Origin: Taxawa tesnikishii (nom. ined.) | Taxonomy: Eukaryota; Ascomycota; Dothideomycetes; Dothideales | Length of the DNA: 64,000 bases | Direction: 5' to 3' | Assembly (NCBI GenBank): GCA_030247885.1 | Contig: JAPDRO010000004.1 | Location: 1,364,001 to 1,428,000 of the forward strand | Shown: piece by piece, positions 59,621 to 64,000 of the stretch | How positions within the stretch are numbered: position 1 is the stretch's first letter | Layout of the letters: the number at the start of each line of letters is the position of its first letter | The notes under the pieces: model-generated | The model's database searches: none | Told to the model about the DNA's origin: nothing | The model's input: the letters and a program-made list of their open reading frames with translations, nothing else | Translations under genes and position numbers: made by a program

Positions 59621-59716
59621 AGTTATTTAGTAAGTTATTTAGCGAGTTATTTAGTAAGTTATTTAGCAAGTTATTTAGCGAGTTATTTAGCGAGTTATTT
59701 AACGAGTTATTTAATA
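59621..59716 (+). repeat. 12-nt tandem repeat, 8 copies
   Basis: Eight head-to-tail copies of AGTTATTTAGCG; differences among copies fall almost only in the last three bases. Confidence 0.9.
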
Positions 59717-59759
59717 AGTAGTTTAATAGGCCTATTCGATAAAGTACTTAAGGGACGAG

Positions 59760-59960
59760 TACTATAAGGAGTAAGGAAGTATATAGTAAGGTAGCCTCTA
59801 CTTCCTTACTACTACCTAAATAGCCGAGTACTATTACGTAACTTTATATTATATAACTTTACCCCTTATATCTACCTTTCGGAGGATAATAGCGAGGGAT
59901 TTATTATAAGAATAAGAACTAGAGATAGCTACTTACTACTACTACCTTTCTTTCTTACTA
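59760..59960 (+). repeat. partial copy of the long direct repeat
   Basis: About 190 bp closely matching the first part of the copy at 57,061 (CCTCTACTTCCTTACTACTA through TAGCTACTTACTACTACTAC). The remainder of the long repeat is missing. Confidence 0.65.
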
Positions 59961-60969
59961 TAGTAAGAACTAAGTTAATAACTTTATTAAGCGTATACTT
60001 AAGTTATAAACGTAATAAAGCCGTCTATATAATTACTAGTATAATAGAGTAACTACTAAATAGTTATAGGTTATTAGTTACGTAGAAGTTACCTTTAATT
60101 TCTACTTATTTAGTTTATATATAAGATAGTTACTTATTTAATTAATAACTACTTTACTCTAAGTTTTACTATTATCTTATTATTTACTACTATCTTTATT
60201 ACTACTTATATAGCTTTCTTTTATAGTCTTAACTTAACTTAATATAAAGTTCTCCCTATTATATTTTAATAATTATAGTAGGGAGAAATAAAGTCCTTAA
60301 GGAAATAGTTAATAAAAGGAAGTACGTAAAATAATAAGAGTATAATATAAATACTAGTCGATATAAGAGGATAATTAACCCCTTTAGTAACTCGCGTACT
60401 TATAGTAATATAAAGATCTTAAAGGCTATAAATAACCCCTTTATTAGTAATATGATATATATAAAAGCCTTATAGAATATTATATAGTTAATATCTTAAA
60501 ACTTTCTATTTCGAGAATAAAGTATACTTAAGCGAAATAAAATCTAAAGGTATTTATAAATATAAGTATTACTTAAAGTCTAGTCGAATCTAAACTATAA
60601 GTAGCTATTAAATTTATAACTCGTACTTATATTAGAAGTAATCCTTCTAAAATATTAAGATAAAAGTCTAAAATACTAAATTAATATAAAGGATTAAAAT
60701 AGTAGTATTACTTTTACTAGAGATATTTATTTATCTACTTTAGATAGTATTAAGTACCCTACTATACTAGCTATATATTTATTATACTTCTAAAAAATCT
60801 ATAAAATAAACGATATTTAAATAAAATAATAATACCTTTAAAGGATTTAATTTATACTAGCAAGTTAAAAAGGATTATTACTTTAATAATAAGTCTATAC
60901 CTTCTACTAAGTATAATAGTATTTTAAAACTAAAATCGAACGTTAACTTTAAACTATCTATTACTACTA

Positions 60970-61530
60970 CTATAATAGGGTAGCCTTTACTTCTTTACTA
61001 TTACTCTTACTACTAAGTACTACTACGTAACTTACTTCTTTATATTTACCTTTTAAAGGACTATAGCTAGATATTTATTATTATTATAATAATAGGAACT
61101 AGAGATAGTTACTTACTATTATTACCTTCTTACTTTACTATATTTAATAACTATAATAGGGAGATTTAATAAGCTTACTATAAGCGAATTAAGAAGGACT
61201 ATAATTATAGTAGTAAGTAACTATTAAATAATTAGACGAATTTATTACTAGACGCCGATTTTATTAATAACTATTAATATATATAACTCTACCTAAGGTA
61301 TATAAGAGTCGATGCTTACGTAACGTCACTTTTGTTACAAGTTAAAAATAACTTTATTAATAAGACGTTTCTACTAAATATATATATACGCTATAAATTA
61401 CCTATAGGACCTTCGTTTTATTATTTTTAAGTTACTACTTATTTAATTACGCGTTTTTATACTTATTTTACTCCTTATTTAAACTCTTATTTTATTCGCT
61501 ATTTTACTACTTATTATTATAAGATAATAG
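60970..61530 (+). repeat. long direct repeat, copy B (LTR-like fossil)
   Basis: Homologous to copy A but with an additional segment at about 61,270-61,380 that contains the only cluster of CpA/TpG-containing words in the block. If LTRs, this copy could also be the left end of an element running into the purine-rich sequence to the right. Confidence 0.55.
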
Positions 61531-61734
61531 CTACCTAGTCCGAATAGATAGTTATATAACTTATTAAGCTAAGTAAGGAATTTCTTTATTTCCTAGCTAC
61601 TATTATAAATAGCTTAATTAATTAATAAGTTATAGTTAGTTCTACTATATATTTAGTTATAGTTAAGTACTTAGTTTAACTAGTTATAAGCTCGGGTTTA
61701 TAATAACTTACTACTTAATTAAGTATAGTATATT

Positions 61735-61960
61735 TTATACTTAAAAGGGCTATAATAAGTAGTAAGACTAATATAATTAATACTTATATTAAAAGGGCTA
61801 CTATAAGTAGTAAAACTAATATAATTCCTATATATAAAAGGGCTACTAGAAGTAGTAAGACTACCTATAGAAGTATACTAGTACTTAGAAGGGCTATAAG
61901 ATAGTAAGACTAAGTACTATAAAGTATAGTAATTAAAAGGACTATAATAAGTAGTAAGAC
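61735..61960 (+). repeat. degenerate ~50-bp tandem repeat
   Basis: Four to five diverged units, each with AAAAGGGCTA-TAA-AGTAGTAAGACTA followed by a variable A/T segment. Confidence 0.75.
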
Positions 61961-64000
61961 TAGTTATACTAAGTAAAGCTCTTTATTACTACGAGCTTAC
62001 TAAGTATTATAGAGCCTACTCTACTTCTATAAATACCGAAGTCTACTAACTTATTACCTTCCCTTTCGCGCTAATTCGATTCTACTATATCGTTTTAATT
62101 TATATAAATAATTATAATAAGCTTAATAGACGAATTCTTTAGTAAAAAGAGGCTTATTTCTATTCTTATAAGAGAAAATTCGGAGAGATAGTTTATACTT
62201 ATAAGAGAGTAGTTAATAGGAGAAAATATCTAGTTTATTATTAGAAATAAATTAAAAGAAAAGGAGGGTATATAGACGATAACCTTATCTTTAACTTTAA
62301 GGGAAAAGTTTATAATAACTATATAGCTTCCTACCTTCTTATTTTATATTTAAGCTAATATAAAAGTTAAATACTAGATTACTATTTATATTAATAAGGA
62401 TAACTAAGACTAAATTAAGGACTTAAATATAACTATAACTAAATAAAAGAAGCTAAGGAACAAATACTTAAATAAGCTTTAAATAATAATAAGGTAGTAC
62501 CTATAGGATTTTATTAACTATAAAATAGGCCTAGAAACAACTATAAATAAAGTATAAACTTAACTAACTAAGCTAAGTAAGAGGGTAGCTACTACTTAAC
62601 TAAATATAGTAGCTATTAAGAAGCTAAGTAAGAGACTCTAGTAGCTACTCTAGGCTTTACTAAATAAATATACTATCGTAAAGGATATTATTAATACTTA
62701 GATAAATCTATTAATTAAGGAGTCGATCCTTAAGTTCTAAGAAAAAGAAGCTTCTCTTAAGGCTAAGGCTAGTTAATTTACTCTTCTTACTAAAAGGTAT
62801 TAATAATAAAAGACGTCCGATAAAAGGAAATCCTAGTTACTAAATTAAGCTAAGTATTATCTTTATAATAGTAACTACTAGCTAAAAACTACCCTTCTCT
62901 TAAAGATATAAGGACTATAATAAAGGATAAAAGGAAATAAAAGAAGTCTTAAGTTAAGTTAGAGAAGAGTAATAATAATATAATAGACTTAATTAATAAG
63001 CTTTATAAGGAAGTTATAAACTTAAAGTAAGAAAGAATAGGCTTAAAGTAAAAAAGAGGAAGTATAAAGCCTTTAAAGTTAAGGAAACTTTAACCTTAAG
63101 TAGATTCTAAACTATAAAGTTAAACTTATTAAACTAAGATTAGAAGTTTATAGACCTTATTAAGGAAGTTACTTATCTCTCTAAGGAAGTAAGAAGTAAA
63201 GTTTCTTATTAAAGCTAAGCCTCTAATACTAGTATAAGTTTATATATAACTAACTAGCTCTAGTTATTTAAGAGACTACTTCGAGATATTCTAAGACGGA
63301 AGATTATAGTAAGAGGAAGAGTTTTATTTTTAAACTACTAAAGTATAATAGAAATAATAAATAAGGATAAAAACTCGATTTTTCTATTAAAGATACTTTA
63401 TATTCTTAATCTTAAAGCTAACTTATTATTTAAAAGGAAGATATACGAGAATAGACTTTATAGGACTTTCGATAAAGATAATATATACTTAAAAGATAAA
63501 TAAGGAAATATCGTAGTAAAGGTAAGGTATAAAGGTAGTATTTATATTATAAATAAGATTACCTCGCTAAATAATTAATATATATTTCGAGCTATATTAA
63601 GTACTTATTAGGGTTTTATTTTATTAAATTTACGAGATAAAATTACCTACTAATAGGTAGAATTTATATAGCTCTAAGAGCCGAGTAATTAGCTAGTTAA
63701 TATACCCGAGGATTTACTAATAAAAGTCGAAGTAAATATTATATAACTCCCGAAGTTATATAAAGATCTAATAAATAGTCCCGAAAAGGTACTAGTAAAA
63801 GATATAGCCTAAAAGTAGAGATACTAACTATAGTATAAAAGGCTTACTTATTTTAAAGCTAAAAAGATTAGTAACTTATATAAGGTTATAATACTTACTA
63901 AATTAATCTAAATTAATAAAAGCTATTAATATAAGATTTATACGCTTACTAAGATTAGGAATAAGAAGGGACCTCTCTTAATAAGAAAGCTAAAGGTACT

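Larger units (their letters stand above)
56260..64000. other. RIP-saturated AT-rich repeat block (retroelement fossils)
   Basis: From about 56,260 to the window end the sequence becomes very AT-rich and is made largely of TA, CTA and TAG steps. CpA and TpG are nearly absent on direct reading, while CpG and GpC survive. This is the signature of repeat-induced point mutation, which turns CpA into TpA on both strands. No open frame of useful length remains. It contains long direct repeats, several tandem arrays and, from about 62,100 on, purine-rich sequence on the plus strand that could be the inner part of an LTR retrotransposon or a LINE. Family cannot be fixed. Broken beyond function, with very many lesions, and therefore old or heavily cycled through RIP. 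The block continues beyond the window. Confidence 0.85.

Noticed and set aside
57600-59720. CRISPR-like regular repeats
   Set aside because: Units are directly adjacent without unique spacers, in RIPped eukaryotic DNA; they are minisatellites.

Overview
This window looks like a chromosome segment of a filamentous ascomycete (Pezizomycotina, probably Dothideomycetes; the class is inference). The evidence is intron-bearing genes with 49-118 nt GT-AG introns (one longer), fungus-restricted families (AcrB, HET domain, Pex22-like, ENA ATPase, a GH12 glucanase), and a sharp switch to a very AT-rich block that almost lacks CpA and TpG, the footprint of repeat-induced point mutation (RIP). No tRNA, rRNA or CRISPR was seen.

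Layout. 0.5-2.3 kb: remnant of a GMC oxidoreductase, then a tiny intron-containing metallothionein-like gene. 3.6-6.1 kb: eIF3e and mitoribosomal protein mL49, divergent. 6.1-12.3 kb: gene desert. 12.3-16.7 kb: conserved protein of unknown function and a J-domain protein. 18.1-23.9 kb: broken Dal5-like transporter, Cys-rich protein with a CBM5/12-like tail, Ccr4 deadenylase. 25.6-29.0 kb: SAM methyltransferase, LYR protein, hotdog thioesterase. 30.4-35.2 kb: AcrB and Sec14. 36.3-47.3 kb: a more accessory stretch with a HET-domain gene, AMMECR1, a NIF3-like gene with an in-frame stop, a small secreted Cys-rich protein, a GH12 glucanase and a type-B carboxylesterase. 47.8-55.8 kb: eIF2B gamma, Pex22-like protein and an ENA-type cation ATPase. 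56.26-64.0 kb: RIP-saturated repeat block with tandem arrays and long direct repeats, probably retroelement fossils, running off the window.

The genes do not form one pathway. Housekeeping genes of translation, mRNA decay, lipid transfer and peroxisome biology alternate with accessory genes for secretion, incompatibility and ion export. The secreted and HET genes cluster at 36-47 kb, next to nothing else of obvious common function.

The most important technical observation is that at least a dozen conserved genes are each interrupted by one to four apparent single-base deletions. All are -1 and nearly all lie in or beside a short homopolymer. That pattern fits uncorrected long-read consensus errors better than mass pseudogenisation. 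I describe these as genes with probable sequence errors and give the positions.
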